Assembly (NCBI RefSeq): GCF_046054165.1
Contig: NZ_JBFNXK010000001.1
Coordinates: forward strand, 1-64,000
Origin: Celerinatantimonas sp046054165
GTDB taxonomy: Bacteria > Pseudomonadota > Gammaproteobacteria > Enterobacterales > Celerinatantimonadaceae
Direction of reading: 5' to 3'
Length of the DNA: 64,000 nucleotides
The position numbers and the translations under genes were made by a program. Positions 62,269 through 64,000 of this stretch are shown here, piece after piece. The notes under the pieces are model-generated. The model was given only the letters and a program-made list of their open reading frames with translations. It searched no databases and was not told the DNA's origin. Every line of letters begins with the position of its first letter. Position 1 is the stretch's first letter.

Positions 62269-63422
62269 TTTTTCTCCATTGCTTATTACCGAACGACATG
62301 ATGACCCAACATCTCAATGATCTCTCCACGCTAAATAGCTATTTATCATGCGGCTCCACCCAGCAATAGAGGCATTCCGATAAGTCGACCCACCACGTCA
62401 GAGATGCCGCAGTGGAGCCCCATGGAGGGAATGATGCGTGTCGATGTTGGAAATGGCCTCTGTGACCTCGTATTAGGAACACTTATTTAGACACCCGCGA
62501 GTGATCGTAGAACAACTATTTGTTTTTAGCGTATGACACTAAGCGTTCTCTGCCCCATAAAAGCCATCATCAAGACCTAATCATAAAAATAATTTAAATA
62601 AAAAGACTTCGATATATATCAACTTCATTAACAAATACATTACTATCATTTATTAATTAATAACATATTTCTATATCGGCTATTTTATTTATGCGGTTAC
62701 ATATATTTAAATATGGGTATCTACATAGATTAATCCGTATAAATAGCCGCATAAAATTAATACAAAACCATTCGTGACAAACATAAATACAACGATAAGA
62801 ACTAGCAATGATCGTTAATATATAAAAGAATTCATTTTAAATTTAAAAATAACTCAAAACCATAAAACAACCTAACCAATTGATATTTAATAATTAAAAT
62901 TAAAAAACGTTTCTGCGCTGTCATAATCATAATGGCTCAATCTATTAGAATTGCGCTATATGAAGATAGGTACAGGTTATATTAGATATATTAATGAATT
63001 GAATTACTATTTTTACACTGATGAAAAACAATTGTTATGACTACAATTTCAGGCAGAGAATTATTCACCATTCATATGGAGTATATTATATTCAAATAAA
63101 ATAAAAACACCTATTATTTATATTTATCAATTACCCTAGAAAATCTAATGCACATATATGTTGAAGTAACTCCATTCGGTAATATCATGATTTATCACAA
63201 TGGATCACGTTATTCCCATTTTAGCATTCACTTACTAAAAACCTAAAATACCCCTTGCGATAGCTCCTCCAAAGCGCTCCCAAATAGGGATACTCAGTGG
63301 CCTAATCGCTCGTGAACATCCCCCCATCTATCAATGCCATATCTGAGCCTAAAATTTCTGATTGCTATCAAACGCCTTAAGTGGAAAATAAGTTCTCTTA
63401 TCCCTAGCCTAGGATCTTCCAG
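62269..63422. other. AT-rich, gene-free 1.15-kb region
   Basis: No gene of reasonable length. It holds a copy of the dispersed repeat (62361-62443). A near-perfect inverted repeat TATTTATGCGG / CCGTATAAATA lies at 62686-62696 and 62735-62745, followed by a third half CCGCATAAAAT. The rest (62580-63200) is extremely AT-rich without further structure I can support. Confidence 0.5.
62361..62443 (+). repeat. Dispersed degenerate repeat, copy 3
   Basis: Nearly gap-free match to 26750-26835 (CAGCAATAGAGGC, then AAGTCGACCCACCACG, CAGTGGAGCCCCATGGA and ATGATGCGTGTCG). It lies 35 kb from the other copies. Confidence 0.5.
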
Positions 63423-63719
63423 ATGTTAAGACATTTTGTAATCTGCCCTATCGCAGCAACCTGTACCCCAGAACAATTCGACGACGTTGTCACACAACTT
63501 CGTTCCCTCCAAGCGCATATTCCGGGTATCCCTTCCTTTTCAGTTGAAAAAAGCAAGGGTCTATCCAATGAACGTCCCGGTTTTGTGTTAATGGCTGAAT
63601 TTAATACTGAAGCGGATTGGCACGCCTATATGCAGAATGAACATCATCTTGCCATTGGCGAAGCCATCACACCATTTTTAGATGTTGAGCATATGGTGAT
63701 GACGCAAACGGATCTCTAA
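63423..63719 (+). CDS. Dabb (stress-responsive A/B barrel) family protein
   Basis: A 98-residue dimeric ferredoxin-fold protein. It starts LRHFVICPIAATCTPEQFDDVVTQLRSL and contains IPGIPSFSVEKS and the conserved VLMAEFNTEADWHAYMQNEHHLAIGE. Family members bind small hydrophobic molecules or act as small monooxygenase- or cyclase-like enzymes; the role here is unknown. It is convergent with a lysR-type gene, and a shared terminator follows. Confidence 0.88.
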   Translation: MLRHFVICPIAATCTPEQFDDVVTQLRSLQAHIPGIPSFSVEKSKGLSNERPGFVLMAEFNTEADWHAYMQNEHHLAIGEAITPFLDVEHMVMTQTDL

Positions 63720-63739
63720 ACACGACTTGAGCCCCGCTA

Positions 63740-63778
63740 ATCCAGCCAAGCACATGTGCACTGGCTGGATATATTTTT
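63740..63778. terminator. Terminator between the Dabb gene and the LysR gene
   Basis: ATCCAGCCA and TGGCTGGAT form a 9-bp stem around a 13-base loop, followed by ATATTTTT on the plus strand. It overlaps the last bases of the convergent lysR-type stop codon. Confidence 0.8.
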
Positions 63779-64000
63779 ATTGTTCAACCATATGCAGATA
63801 AGGGCTGAGTTGTTGTAGCAAAAACTCTCTGAATTGCTGTTGTAAAATAGAGGCAGATTCATGAGCCCGATCCAGCCGAATCCCAATATGGGGTAATTCA
63901 GGTAACGGGGACTGACAGCTCGTTACCGATGCTGGTAATGCAAATGACGAACGCAGCGTTATTCCTAATCCTTCGGATACCGCCTTCCAGATACTACTTA
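63777..64000 (-). CDS. LysR family regulator, C-terminal end (cut by window edge)
   Basis: About 73 C-terminal residues are present, entering from the right edge. SIWKAVSEGLGITLRSSFALP matches the effector-binding domain strand found near the end of LysR regulators (A-V-x-x-G-L-G-I-T-x-R). It is followed by ELPHIGIRLDRAHESASILQ and a terminal helix ending LSPYLHMVEQ. The N-terminal helix-turn-helix lies outside the window. Target unknown. Confidence 0.75.
   Translation of the reverse strand, partial: SSIWKAVSEGLGITLRSSFALPASVTSCQSPLPELPHIGIRLDRAHESASILQQQFREFLLQQLSPYLHMVEQ

Noticed and set aside
1..64000. rRNA genes, tRNA genes or CRISPR arrays
   Set aside because: No cloverleaf-like segments, rRNA core sequences or regularly spaced repeats were recognised by eye on either strand.

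Overview
The window is a chromosomal piece of a marine or plant-associated gammaproteobacterium. The housekeeping genes and their order (seqA-pgm divergent from ybfF, then ybfE-fldA-fur, and adk-hemH) match the Enterobacterales/Vibrionales arrangement. The plant-polymer-type glycosidase and the complete glycine betaine pathway fit a salt-exposed host. A genus cannot be fixed from the sequence alone; a Celerinatantimonas-like or Vibrio/Aeromonas-related lineage is plausible. No rRNA, tRNA, CRISPR array or intact prophage was seen.

Layout. 1-541: right end of an IS50/Tn5-type insertion sequence that stops just past pgm. 0.58-11.8 kb: AT-rich core genes (pgm, seqA, ybfF, ybfE, fldA, a lytic transglycosylase, fur, a DUF523-DUF1722 protein, ubiX, an HD-GYP-like protein, yeeX, hemH, adk). 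11.8-12.9 kb: a gene-poor gap. 12.9-23.4 kb: accessory genes, namely a MarR regulator, a YdeP-type molybdoenzyme with fdhD, a glutathione peroxidase, a DUF72 protein, a secreted GH43-like enzyme, a DUF2235 lipase-like protein, a zinc-ribbon protein and an orphan Hcp.

23.5-48.2 kb: a visibly GC-richer block encoding glycine betaine use from uptake to pyruvate. The BCCT transporter imports betaine. GbcAB makes dimethylglycine, DgcAB with a dedicated EtfAB makes sarcosine, SoxBDAG makes glycine, GlyA makes serine and serine dehydratase makes pyruvate. PurU manages the folate one-carbon load. GbdR, an AraC/GlxA-type activator, is the likely master regulator. Related copies of a TGTC-N7-GACA element with a TGAA-like core precede the gbc, dipeptidase-dgc-etf, sda and glyA-sox units; this motif is my inference from reading the sequence.

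48.5-55.4 kb: a GNAT protein, then a LacI-controlled sugar module (two xylose-isomerase-like barrels, one exported, an MFS permease and a Gfo/Idh/MocA dehydrogenase) with a perfect palindromic operator. 55.5-60.9 kb: a TudS-related desulfidase, a TrmB-family regulator, an NCS1 base permease, an ATZ/TRZ-type amidohydrolase and an aldo/keto reductase, which together look like a modified-nucleobase salvage locus. 61-64 kb: a lone RND adaptor lipoprotein, an AT-rich desert containing a copy of a dispersed repeat, a Dabb-domain protein, and the C-terminal end of a LysR regulator cut by the window edge.

The most noteworthy observations are the shared operator of the betaine block, the possible nucleobase desulfidase/deaminase locus, the M19 'dipeptidase' that lacks metal ligands, the orphan Hcp/lipase group, and a small ORF in front of glyA.
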